Shown here: in pieces, positions 7,849 to 15,573 of the stretch
Layout: every line of letters begins with the position of its first letter
Position numbering within the stretch: the first letter of the stretch is position 1
NCBI GenBank assembly: GCA_947475005.1
Contig: CANJLI010000020.1
Span: 1 to 36,361, forward strand
Direction of reading: 5' to 3'
Origin: Deltaproteobacteria bacterium
Lineage (GTDB): Bacteria > Bdellovibrionota_B > Oligoflexia > Oligoflexales > Bog-1112
Length of the DNA: 36,361 bases
The notes under the pieces: model-generated
Database searches by the model: none
Seen by the model: the letters and a program-made list of their open reading frames with translations, nothing else
What the model was told of the DNA's origin: nothing
Translations under genes and position numbers: made by a program

Positions 7849-7871
7849 AGTACTCAGTACTGTGATAGAAT
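7849..7871 (+). promoter_or_regulatory. Candidate emrAB promoter with dyad operator
   Basis: The dyad AGTACTCAGTACT (7849-7861) is immediately followed by an extended -10-like TGATAGAAT (hexamer TAGAAT, 7866-7871). No good -35 is visible. A dyad in the spacer is where a repressor of an efflux operon would bind. No regulator gene is adjacent. Confidence 0.35.
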
Positions 7872-7919
7872 AAGTGAAGCAACAAGTAAAAATAGACACA
7901 AGAGACCGGAGTGAAAACC

Positions 7920-8765
7920 ATGCACAAAAAAGTGCTCGGAGTCTTACTTTCCCTCATAATTTTATTGATCAGTGGATATTTTTGGTATCAAAGTTACATC
8001 TACGTAACAACTGACAACGCTTCGGTTCAAGCCAAATCGACACTACTCTCTGCCAAAATTCCAGGCCTGATCCTCCAAGCCAATGTCCAGGAAAACCAAA
8101 AAGTAAAAGCGGGGCAAGTCCTGGTTGAAATCAATCCCGAGGACTATCAATTACAACTGCAACAGATCGAATCGCAGCACGAAGCCATTGCAACAGAGGT
8201 GGGGGGAGCAGAGCGGAGCTACAATCGAACCGTAGAGTTGTTTAAAAAAGGGGCTGCTGCACGAGAGCATTTGGATATGGCTCAAACCCAATTTCATTCA
8301 TTGCAACAACGGCTGAAAGCAGTAGCTGCACAAGTCACTCTTGCAAAATCCAATCTGGCATCTACAAAAATTACAGCACCTGCAGATGGCACCGTGGGTC
8401 GAAAATCCTTCGAAGTAGGCATGCTCGCAAACCCAGGACAGCCCCTCTTCGGCTTCGTAGAAGGGACCCAACGGTGGATCGTCGCTAACCTAAAGGAGAC
8501 AGATCTCGATTTAATTACGGAAGGGAAAAAAGCGCGGATCACGGTGGATGCCATTACAGGCAGAGAGTTTGAAGGAGAGATCGAAAGCATCAGCCCTACA
8601 ACGGGGGCTACCTTTAGTTTGCTACCCCCTGACAATGCCACTGGCAATTTTACCAAAGTGGTACAACGGGTACCCGTACGAATTAAACTTTTAAATCTCA
8701 CTGCACTAGACATCGATCGATTGCAAGCAGGCCTATCGGCAGAAGTTAAAATACGGATTCACTAA
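7920..8765 (+). CDS. emrA: EmrA/HlyD-type membrane fusion protein of a multidrug efflux pump
   Basis: A 281-residue periplasmic adaptor: an N-terminal membrane anchor (about residues 5-22), a split biotinyl-lipoyl domain (GLILQANVQENQKVKAGQVL and the later ITAPADGTVG), a short alpha-helical hairpin between them and a beta-barrel part (WIVANLKETDL). The hairpin is shorter than in E. coli EmrA, and total length is at the low end of the family. The ATG at 7920 was chosen over GTG 7911 because GGAG lies eight bases upstream. The emrB start follows the stop codon directly, so the two form one operon. It links EmrB to an outer-membrane channel, which is not encoded here. Confidence 0.9.
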   Translation: MHKKVLGVLLSLIILLISGYFWYQSYIYVTTDNASVQAKSTLLSAKIPGLILQANVQENQKVKAGQVLVEINPEDYQLQLQQIESQHEAIATEVGGAERSYNRTVELFKKGAAAREHLDMAQTQFHSLQQRLKAVAAQVTLAKSNLASTKITAPADGTVGRKSFEVGMLANPGQPLFGFVEGTQRWIVANLKETDLDLITEGKKARITVDAITGREFEGEIESISPTTGATFSLLPPDNATGNFTKVVQRVPVRIKLLNLTALDIDRLQAGLSAEVKIRIH

Positions 8766-10325
8766 ATGATGAATATGCGGGCTTTTCTCATCGTTCTCAC
8801 CGCTTCGATTGCCTCGTTACTCGAGATCATCGATTCTTCCATTGTCAATGTAGCGATCCCCGCTATGATGGGCAACCTTGGAGCGACACTGGATGAAATC
8901 AGCTGGGTAACCACGGGGTATATGATTGCCAATTCCATCGTATTGCCCATTGCTGCATGGCTCGGCACTCGACTCGGTCGAAAAAATTATTTTACAGGTG
9001 CTATTTTATTATTTACAGCAGCCTCTTTCGCCTGTGGGATTTCTACAAATTTAACTTCCTTAATCCTGTTTCGAATCCTTCAAGGTCTGGCAGGGGGTGC
9101 CTTGCTTCCTACCTCGCAAACCTTGATTCAAGAAGCCTTTCCACCGGAAAAGCGCGGCATTGCAATGGCTATTTTTGGAATCAGCGTGATGGTGGGTCCT
9201 GCCATCGGCCCCGCACTGGGTGGGTATTTAACAGACACCTTTGGCTGGCGTTCAATTTTTAATGTGAATATACCCTTAGGGTTATTTGCTGCCGCATTGT
9301 CTTGGGGCACAGTACGAAATGTATCCTATGAGAAAAAAGAAGAAGGGCTTGGAGTCGATTGGTTGGGTCTGCTGTTTCTTTCCGTGGGGGTTGGTTGTTT
9401 CCAATACATCCTGGAACGTGGGCAAATGGCTGGATGGTGGGATTCCCTTACGATTCGAATCTGTAGTGTTTTTGCCGTCCTTGGCATCGTCTCTTTTATT
9501 ATCTGGGAACTGAAGATTCCAAATCCGATTATGAATTTGCGCCTCTTCAAACAAAATGTACTGCGCTCAGGCACCATGCTCATGCTGGCTCTAGGTATTA
9601 TGCTCTACTCGCTAACCTTTGCGATTCCCGTTTTTGCCTCTCGTGTGATGCCCAATATGACAGCCACTCAAACAGGTCTACTCTTTATGCCTGGTTCTTT
9701 GGTCACCGCTTTATTTATGCTACCCGTCGGCCTACTGACAACCAAAGTGAACCTCAAATGGTTGATCCTCATCGGTCTCCTGTTGGGAGAAGTGTCTGTA
9801 TTTATGATGACACAATTTAGCTTGGATACCGGCCCCCATGAAATTCTTGTACCCCTGGTGGTGAGAGGAATCGCCATGGCATTCTTATTTATTCCCATCA
9901 ACCAGATGGTGTTGGCAGAGTTCAGCGGAGCCGAACTTGGGCAAGTGGCAGGGATGCAGAACTTTTTCAGGCAGATGGGAGGCAGTATCGGCATCGCATC
10001 TTTGGATACCCTACTCACTCGATTTGGAGCCCAAAACTACAATGATCTGATGTCCCAAGTCAATGCACTGAATCCAGTCGCCTATCAGACTTATAGGCAA
10101 TATATGCAAACGCCAAATGTGAGGTTTTCCAGCGATATGGGTCTTTGGGATCACTCCACTCTGGCTGTAAAAAGTTTGTTGGGACGGGTGGTGCAACAGG
10201 TCTTCGTCATGAGCTTCTCCCAACTGTGTTGGGTCATTGGTATCGTTGTTGCCATGTCGCTGATTCCGCTTTATTTGGTGAATCCCACAGCTAAAGCCAA
10301 AGGCTCCCTGATGGATATGCATTGA
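8766..10325 (+). CDS. emrB: EmrB-type MFS (DHA2, 14-TM) multidrug transporter
   Basis: A 519-residue major-facilitator protein with about 14 hydrophobic helices. Family marks include ITGYMIANS-like WVTTGYMIANS in helix 2, the loop 2-3 motif GRK after LGTRLGRKN, RILQGLAGG in helix 4 and the antiporter motif C with GPAIGPALGG in helix 5. It exports drugs by proton antiport together with EmrA. The start codon touches the emrA stop (TAA ATG), indicating translational coupling. A T-rich stretch and a hairpin (10332-10366) follow the stop. Confidence 0.93.
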   Translation: MMNMRAFLIVLTASIASLLEIIDSSIVNVAIPAMMGNLGATLDEISWVTTGYMIANSIVLPIAAWLGTRLGRKNYFTGAILLFTAASFACGISTNLTSLILFRILQGLAGGALLPTSQTLIQEAFPPEKRGIAMAIFGISVMVGPAIGPALGGYLTDTFGWRSIFNVNIPLGLFAAALSWGTVRNVSYEKKEEGLGVDWLGLLFLSVGVGCFQYILERGQMAGWWDSLTIRICSVFAVLGIVSFIIWELKIPNPIMNLRLFKQNVLRSGTMLMLALGIMLYSLTFAIPVFASRVMPNMTATQTGLLFMPGSLVTALFMLPVGLLTTKVNLKWLILIGLLLGEVSVFMMTQFSLDTGPHEILVPLVVRGIAMAFLFIPINQMVLAEFSGAELGQVAGMQNFFRQMGGSIGIASLDTLLTRFGAQNYNDLMSQVNALNPVAYQTYRQYMQTPNVRFSSDMGLWDHSTLAVKSLLGRVVQQVFVMSFSQLCWVIGIVVAMSLIPLYLVNPTAKAKGSLMDMH

Positions 10326-10331
10326 TTTTTT

Positions 10332-10366
10332 TTTAAGGGAAACCAGCTGCGCAGTTTTCCCTTAAA
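10332..10366 (+). terminator. Hairpin after emrB containing the CTGCGCAG repeat
   Basis: Perfect 11-bp arms TTTAAGGGAAA (10332-10342) and TTTCCCTTAAA (10356-10366) enclose a loop with CAGCTGCGCAG. It lies seven bases after the emrB stop. The T-run is on the 5' side, so it is not a textbook intrinsic terminator in this orientation. The loop is an inverted copy of the repeat at 121-134. Confidence 0.45.
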
Positions 10367-10398
10367 CCCTTCCTTGCTTCGCATTGGGGGAGCGACAG

Positions 10399-10564
10399 AT
10401 GAAAGCAAAAGTTCAGCTGGAAGGCCGGCGCGACGGTCGGATCCCCCCCGTCTCTCTCAATCGCAGAGCAAGTCATCGTCAGGGAATCTAGAACGTCCGC
10501 TGCGCTTTCGACCCGACAGGGTCCTTCCGACCTGCTGCCCTTCCAGCTGAACTTTTGCTTTCAT
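10399..10564. repeat. Inverted repeat with 26-bp arms, MITE-like
   Basis: ATGAAAGCAAAAGTTCAGCT begins the 26-bp left arm at 10399-10424, and the perfect complement lies at 10539-10564. The 114-bp interior has a shorter inverted pair (GGTCGGA 10435-10441, TCCGACC 10526-10532) and no open frame of note. It is one of three repeat structures filling the 457-base gap (10326-10782) between convergent emrB and epmA. It may be a small non-autonomous element. Confidence 0.75.
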
Positions 10565-10617
10565 ATGCCGCTCTCTCCCAGCTACTGGGGTTCTCTGGTA
10601 GCTACGGGAGAAGAATG

Positions 10618-10702
10618 GGATTGGGTCCACCTACCTTTTTAGAATATGGACACTCGCCTTTGGCGAGTGTCCATATTCTAAAAAGGTAGGTGGACCCAAT
10701 CC
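10618..10702. repeat. Perfect 41-bp hairpin, GGGTCCACCTACC family, copy 1
   Basis: Arms 10618-10658 and 10662-10702 are perfect complements with a TTT loop. The tip is GGACACTCGCC/GGCGAGTGTCC. A second member at 36132-36214 has the same outer 28 bases (starting ATTGGGTCCACCTACC) but a different tip (GGGCACTCAT). It sits between convergent emrB and epmA. Confidence 0.95.
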
Positions 10703-10782
10703 AGACGAAATATTGATGAAACACTTGAGGAGTGGCTACTTCTGGCTTAACTTAACGACATTGACTGCGCAGCTGGTTTCTC

Positions 10783-11772
10783 TCAAGAAAGAAACGATAA
10801 ATACCCCTCACGGCGGTGAAAAGGCAACACCCCATCCAGAGAGGTCTCCCCGAGAAGAAGAGTCAACCAACGATCTACACCGAGGGCATTGCCAGAGCAG
10901 GGAGGAAGTCCCGCCTCTAAGGCCGCAAAGAATTCGGGATCGTCTCCCAAATTTTCCTTACCCAACATCTCGCGCTGCCGATTGATCTCACGGAAGCGAT
11001 TGCGATTCTCGGTAGCATCTGTGAGTTCAAAGAATCCGTTGCATAGCTCTACACCAGACACATAGAGCTCAAAACGTTTGGCTGTCTTGCCCTCCACCTG
11101 TGCCAACGCTGCTTGTGAGGGAGGATACTCGTACAGGACCACTCGCTCCATGGCTGCGAATTTGGGCTCGATTCTTTCCAAGAGCACTTTAAAGAAAGCC
11201 GTCTCAAAATCATCTCCCGGTTGAATGGAGTACACCCCTTGAGCCTTCGCTTTGGCACCCAGTTCGGGATCTTGATCCACCAGTTCCAAACCAGCTAGTT
11301 CCCAAAAAGCTTCTTCGAGGGTCAACCAAGTAAAGGCTTTCTTTGACTGGGCCCAGGGAGACTCCATTTTTTCTGCAGTGTAAGTAAGCAATGCGATGGT
11401 CTCTTCGATCATCCCACGAAAGGCAAGGCCCTTTTGGTACCACTCGAGCAGCATAAACTCAGGGTGATGCCAAGGACTATGCTCGCCACCATTGCGAAAG
11501 CATTTTGCCAACTCAAATACCCGATCCACATCCTCAACGCTTAGCAACTTTTTCAAGTGAAGCTCAGGGCTTGATCGCAACCAAGCAGGATGCGTGCGAT
11601 GGTGGTAGTCTTTCCAGTGGGTGGCAAAGTAGTCGAGATGCACCTCGGCCCCTGGACAGGCGACGACGATGGGTGTCTCAACTTCGAGGTAGCCACGGGT
11701 ATGAAAAAAACCACGGATGTGACGGTAGAGATCAGCTCTTTTTTCTAGATTTTTTCTTATCTTCGACGACAT
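10783..11772 (-). CDS. epmA: Elongation factor P (R)-beta-lysyltransferase (EpmA/PoxA/GenX)
   Basis: A 329-residue class II lysyl-tRNA-synthetase-like enzyme without the anticodon-binding domain, the size expected for EpmA. Motif 2 appears as KCFRNGG followed by HHPEFMLLEWY, the ELCNGFFELTDA segment lies in the active site, and motif 3 appears as GNALGVDRWL. EpmA attaches (R)-beta-lysine to EF-P, needed for translating polyproline stretches. The partners epmB and efp are not in the window. The start (11772) lies 41 bases inside the 3' end of the Lon-like gene and has no clear Shine-Dalgarno, so expression is probably coupled. The stop is next to a third copy of the CTGCGCAGCTGGTT repeat (10766-10779). 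Confidence 0.93.
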   Translation of the reverse strand: MSSKIRKNLEKRADLYRHIRGFFHTRGYLEVETPIVVACPGAEVHLDYFATHWKDYHHRTHPAWLRSSPELHLKKLLSVEDVDRVFELAKCFRNGGEHSPWHHPEFMLLEWYQKGLAFRGMIEETIALLTYTAEKMESPWAQSKKAFTWLTLEEAFWELAGLELVDQDPELGAKAKAQGVYSIQPGDDFETAFFKVLLERIEPKFAAMERVVLYEYPPSQAALAQVEGKTAKRFELYVSGVELCNGFFELTDATENRNRFREINRQREMLGKENLGDDPEFFAALEAGLPPCSGNALGVDRWLTLLLGETSLDGVLPFHRREGYLSFLS

Positions 11773-14254
11773 AAGGAATTGTTTCCGCGTGTTCTTTTAC
11801 TTCTTCTTCATGGATAGCCGCTAATTTGACTCGGATTTTTTCCAAAGCAGAGTCAGGTGCAAATTTTCGGTCGTGGATCGAGGTAGCCCCAAACTCCACA
11901 CCCGTTGCCAAATAAAAAGCCTGCCAAAAATACTGCACCGGATGTACCACCAGGTATTTGTCCCGTACGGCACGACGAGCTTCTTCATTTAGCATCAAAT
12001 TGGTGACATTTTGATGCGGAATGATGACATGGTACGCTTTTTTGCGACCGATTCGTTTGCAGGTCTGTAAGAACCCTTCGATTTTTTCGTTGATGCCACC
12101 TACCGGTTGCACATCCCCAAATTGGTTGAGACTTCCCGTCACTGCAAAATTTTGATGAATCGGGATCTCTGCAATGGCACTCACCACAGAAATAAGCTCT
12201 GCAATGGTTGCGCTGTCTCCATCTACAGGTCCGTAGGATTGCTCAAAACAAATGCTTGCTGAGTAAGAAAGCGCATATTTTTGAGCAAGAAGCGCAGTCA
12301 AAAATCCAGTCAGGATCATCACACCTTTGTCATGAATATTGCCTGACAATTTCGTGGCGCGATCGATATGAAATACGCCTCCCTCTTGAATCCCCGAGGT
12401 ACAGGTGATGCGGCAGACCTTCCCGAAAGAGTAATCCCCCATATCATATACGGTAAGCCCGTTAATCTGCCCAATACGATCGCCATCCACGGAGAGGATC
12501 AGGTCCTTCGTTTGCACCATTTCAAGCAGATGGTCTTGATAGAGACTCACCCGATTGAACTTGTCCTTCAAGGCAGATTCTACGTGGTGCCGCTTAATAG
12601 TCTTGCTGCGTTCTTGTTGCGCAATAAAATTAGCCTCAATGGTGAGATCTTTCAGCTCTCCAAACTGAGTGGACAGTGATTTTTGATCATCCACCAATCG
12701 AGACCCGTACTCAATAATCGCTCCTACACCACTACGCTCAAAATGCAACAAGCCTTCTTTGTGACTGCGTGTGGCAATAAAAGATACGTAAGAGGCAATG
12801 TTTTCTCGATTGCGGGGCATTTTGTAATCAAAGTCTGCTTTGATCTTAAAAATCTTTGAGAATTCTTCATCCATGTCATGCAACAGATGGTAGATCTCAT
12901 CTGTACCGATAAGAATCACCTTCACATCGAGTGGAATAGGCTCTGGACGCAATCCAGAAGTGGGCAACATGGAGTACTGCTCCCCCATGTCCTCAATAAA
13001 TCCCTTTCGGTTGCGCAACACGCGCTTTAGCGTGTCCCACACCGATGGCATCTTGAGCACATCACCGGCTTCCAAAACCAAATAGCCTCCGTTGGCATGA
13101 TGGATAGCACCAGCTTTGATCATGGTAAAGTCCGTGAGGAACATCCCATTCTCTACATTCTTCTCCACCTTACCAAACATGTTGTAATAGGTAGGGTTGG
13201 ATTCGATGACCACCGGTGCTTTGGTCTGGTTGCGATTATCGATAAAAAGATTGATGCGATATTTTTTGCACTTGTCACGATCTTCATCAGAAATATTCAA
13301 GAAAGCAAAAGGACTTTCCTCTTCTGGAGAGGACGGAGCTTCTTCTTCGATAAAATCGAGCAAGTTATCGATAATATGCGCACTCACCTCTTGCAAGTAT
13401 TCAGAAATGGCAACGTGATTTTTATGCTTTTCACGCAGAGGGCCCATAATGTCATCGATAACTCGTTTGCCGATCTCTCGCTGCAAGTTATTCACAAACT
13501 CTTTGGCATCTGACTCCAAGGCTCGCACTGTACGGGCAAATTTAAGAACCCGAGGTTCCACTTGTGCGCGCACTTTTTCTACTTTTGCCCGTTCTTTGTC
13601 ACCTAGCTTGTTATATTCTTTTTCAGTTGTAGGACGCCCATCGATGATGGGAATGGTTTCGATACCAAACTTGGTGGACTTAATTTGGAAATTTAAATCA
13701 CGAGCAAACTTTTCCAACTGGGCAAAATGTTTGGCCTGAGAATCGTTGGTTTGCGACAGACGCAAATTTACAACATTCTCATAGTCTTCACTTTGCAAGG
13801 CCTTTGGAATTTCTTTTCGTAACTCATGGATGCTTTTCTCCATCAATTTTTTAAAGAAAAATCCTTCTCCCGGTGGCAAAGAAATCGCCCGAGGCATTTC
13901 CTTCTGGTTGAAGTTATACACATAGATCCAGTCGTTGGGTGCACTGGATTGAAAGGACCATTTTTCAAGGAAGGTACGAATGACACTATTTTTCCCTGTG
14001 CCTTGATAACCAGCTACATAAATGTTGTAGCCCGGTTGCCGAATGCTAAGCCCCATATCGATGGCTCGTACCGCACGCTTTTGGGAAATGATCTCATGAG
14101 AGGGGGTAATGTCATTGGTAGATCGAAAGGACAATTTCACATCGGAACAAGCGTGAAAAACTTTGTCCACTGTCAATGCAGGCAAGAGTACAGGTGCTTT
14201 TCTTTTGCCCTTCACACTGACAGATCGGGATTTTGTTATTTTTTTTGTCGTCAC
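11732..14254 (-). CDS. Lon-related AAA+ ATP-dependent protease (LonB/AAA_32 type)
   Basis: An 840-residue protein. The N-terminal region leads into an AAA-type domain with an unusual Walker A (GYQGTGKN, about residues 82-89). A long helical insertion follows (about 150-320), then the Walker B/sensor region around GGYLVLEAGD and the C-terminal Lon proteolytic domain. The dyad is Ser681 in GDSAT and Lys724 in GGINEK, 43 residues apart as in classical Lon. It belongs to the 'Lon-related putative ATP-dependent protease' group, not to housekeeping LonA. The GTG at 14254 is preferred (GAGG nine bases upstream); TTG at 14329 would add 25 residues without a ribosome site. The 3' end overlaps epmA by 41 bases. 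Confidence 0.9.
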   Translation of the reverse strand: MTTKKITKSRSVSVKGKRKAPVLLPALTVDKVFHACSDVKLSFRSTNDITPSHEIISQKRAVRAIDMGLSIRQPGYNIYVAGYQGTGKNSVIRTFLEKWSFQSSAPNDWIYVYNFNQKEMPRAISLPPGEGFFFKKLMEKSIHELRKEIPKALQSEDYENVVNLRLSQTNDSQAKHFAQLEKFARDLNFQIKSTKFGIETIPIIDGRPTTEKEYNKLGDKERAKVEKVRAQVEPRVLKFARTVRALESDAKEFVNNLQREIGKRVIDDIMGPLREKHKNHVAISEYLQEVSAHIIDNLLDFIEEEAPSSPEEESPFAFLNISDEDRDKCKKYRINLFIDNRNQTKAPVVIESNPTYYNMFGKVEKNVENGMFLTDFTMIKAGAIHHANGGYLVLEAGDVLKMPSVWDTLKRVLRNRKGFIEDMGEQYSMLPTSGLRPEPIPLDVKVILIGTDEIYHLLHDMDEEFSKIFKIKADFDYKMPRNRENIASYVSFIATRSHKEGLLHFERSGVGAIIEYGSRLVDDQKSLSTQFGELKDLTIEANFIAQQERSKTIKRHHVESALKDKFNRVSLYQDHLLEMVQTKDLILSVDGDRIGQINGLTVYDMGDYSFGKVCRITCTSGIQEGGVFHIDRATKLSGNIHDKGVMILTGFLTALLAQKYALSYSASICFEQSYGPVDGDSATIAELISVVSAIAEIPIHQNFAVTGSLNQFGDVQPVGGINEKIEGFLQTCKRIGRKKAYHVIIPHQNVTNLMLNEEARRAVRDKYLVVHPVQYFWQAFYLATGVEFGATSIHDRKFAPDSALEKIRVKLAAIHEEEVKEHAETIPYVVEDKKKSRKKS

Positions 14255-14361
14255 AGACGGATACCTCGTGGGAGATGACGGAGTCTCATGAGCCCTGGCT
14301 ACAGGAATGCCAGGAAATTCCAGGACCAATGACCAGTATGGAACGGCTTATCTGTGGCGTT

Positions 14362-15051
14362 TTACAGAGGATACAGCCGATCCACAAGCCTTTTGTACGT
14401 ATCCCATAACTCAAAGCGAGCTGCGGGCTCCTCCACAACGGCAAGGATATTGCCCAATAACAGAGGGCCTCGACCTGTATTCTCTTGAAAGAAAAATTCC
14501 CCGTATGCATCCACCAAATCAAGGGCATCCTCCACCCCTTGCCTGCTGTGTGTGCCCATGGCATAGCCCACGGCTTTCTGCAACATTTGCCCCAACTCTT
14601 GGATGTTGGTTTGGGCCTTAATCCCACACCGAATGGCCTCGCTCAATGTCGTAACGAGCAAATCCACCGGCAAATCCTTCTCATATTGACCTGCAAGGTA
14701 GTACAACGAACGATAGGCTCCATGCCAATTCTTTGCAGCTTGCATCTCGAGGGCCCGCTCCATGCTACGTTCAAAACAAGTGGTGGCATGCGCTCGAAGC
14801 TCTGCCAAGAGGCGCTCGCGTTCCTCCATGAGGTGGCGATTGGCAAGCGCCAAAGCTTCCATCACCCGTTGCGCCTCCTCCACCGTAATACTCTGGTTCA
14901 ATTCCACATCCTTACCCAGTCCCTCGCTTAAGTACTGGATGACATGAGGGACTGAAGTGGCTGTAGCTAGCGCGATTTCCTCCACAGTATGTGCGCTACC
15001 TTCCAGCCAAAAAGGGAGTTTTTCATTGAGATTATAGATAAAATCAATCAT
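14362..15051 (-). CDS. Uncharacterised helical protein
   Basis: A 229-residue protein from the ATG at 15051, which has AGGGGTG seven bases upstream; an in-frame ATG at 15117 would add 22 residues but lacks a ribosome site. It is rich in Leu, Glu and Ala and is predicted by eye to be mostly alpha-helical. The first about 60 residues (VEEIALATATSVPHVIQYL) resemble a helix-turn-helix-like segment, and a charged stretch at about 75-100 could be a coiled coil. There are no catalytic motifs I recognise. It lies 107 bases upstream of the Lon-like gene on the same strand and may share its transcript. Confidence 0.65.
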   Translation of the reverse strand: MIDFIYNLNEKLPFWLEGSAHTVEEIALATATSVPHVIQYLSEGLGKDVELNQSITVEEAQRVMEALALANRHLMEERERLLAELRAHATTCFERSMERALEMQAAKNWHGAYRSLYYLAGQYEKDLPVDLLVTTLSEAIRCGIKAQTNIQELGQMLQKAVGYAMGTHSRQGVEDALDLVDAYGEFFFQENTGRGPLLLGNILAVVEEPAARFELWDTYKRLVDRLYPL

Positions 15052-15250
15052 TGGGCGCACCCCTTGCGGTTGTGAATCGTCAAACCAGCAAACTCCCTTG
15101 ATGAAAAGGAACTTCATTGAATTTTACATGGCTATCAGGCGGAACTCTAGAATTTTGAATGGCAGGATTTAGGAGCTGGATAAAGCTATCGCAAGAGGTT
15201 TTTTTGAGGATTTGAATACTTACTTGAATTTAGTCAGGCAATCGAAGGGG

Positions 15251-15279
15251 ATAAAACAGGGCCCCCGATGGGAGCCCTG
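15251..15279 (-). terminator. Intrinsic terminator of the 35-codon gene
   Basis: On the minus strand there is a GC-rich stem, CAGGGCTCCC and GGGGGCCCTG, with a three-base loop, followed by GTTTTAT. It begins 11 bases after the stop codon of the small basic protein gene. Confidence 0.75.
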
Positions 15280-15290
15280 GGAACCGGAGG

Positions 15291-15398
15291 TTAATTTCCG
15301 GTTCGCAACGTTCTGCGCTTGCGCATCATACGTCGTTTTTTCTGACCAACTTTACGTCTGCCCTTGGGATGCTTTCTGCGGTGTCGAGAGCCGTGCAC
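15291..15398 (-). CDS. Small, very basic protein (35 aa), ribosomal-protein-like
   Basis: GTG at 15398 is seven bases after GGAG and opens a 35-codon frame that is almost half Arg/Lys, with runs such as RHRRKHPKGRRK and KKRRMMRKRR. A sigma70-like promoter (15454-15482) and a strong intrinsic terminator (15251-15279) bracket it, so it is a complete single-gene unit. The composition and size resemble small accessory ribosomal proteins, for example the AURKAIP1/COX24-domain or bTHX type, but the sequence is too short for me to name a family. The longer frame to 15497 runs through the promoter and was not used. Confidence 0.65.
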   Translation of the reverse strand: MHGSRHRRKHPKGRRKVGQKKRRMMRKRRTLRTGN

Positions 15399-15453
15399 GT
15401 GAATTCTCCAAAATCTAAAGGCGGTTGCAATATAATAACCAAAATAGGAGGGT

Positions 15454-15482
15454 ATTCTACGTGGAGTAGCAGAAAAAATCAA
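15454..15482 (-). promoter_or_regulatory. Sigma70-like promoter of the small basic protein gene
   Basis: Minus strand: TTGATT (15482-15477), 17-base spacer, TAGAAT (15459-15454). It is placed about 55 bases upstream of the GTG start and is divergent from the promoter at 15508. Confidence 0.6.
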
Positions 15483-15507
15483 ATGAAACCTTGGCACTGC
15501 CCGGTGT

Positions 15508-15536
15508 TTGACAAATTTAAGGTTTAGTTTTATGAT
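15508..15536 (+). promoter_or_regulatory. Near-consensus sigma70 promoter of the DUF4143-type ATPase
   Basis: TTGACA (15508-15513), exactly 17 bases, then TATGAT (15531-15536). The predicted start of transcription is about 30 bases upstream of the ATG at 15574. This is the best sigma70 match I found in the window. Confidence 0.8.
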
Positions 15537-15573
15537 TATCTAAGTTCTGAATACAAATTTTACAGGGTGCAAC

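Noticed and set aside
14255..14329. TTG start for the Lon-like protease
   Set aside because: There is no ribosome site; GTG at 14254 has GAGG upstream. It cannot be fully excluded.
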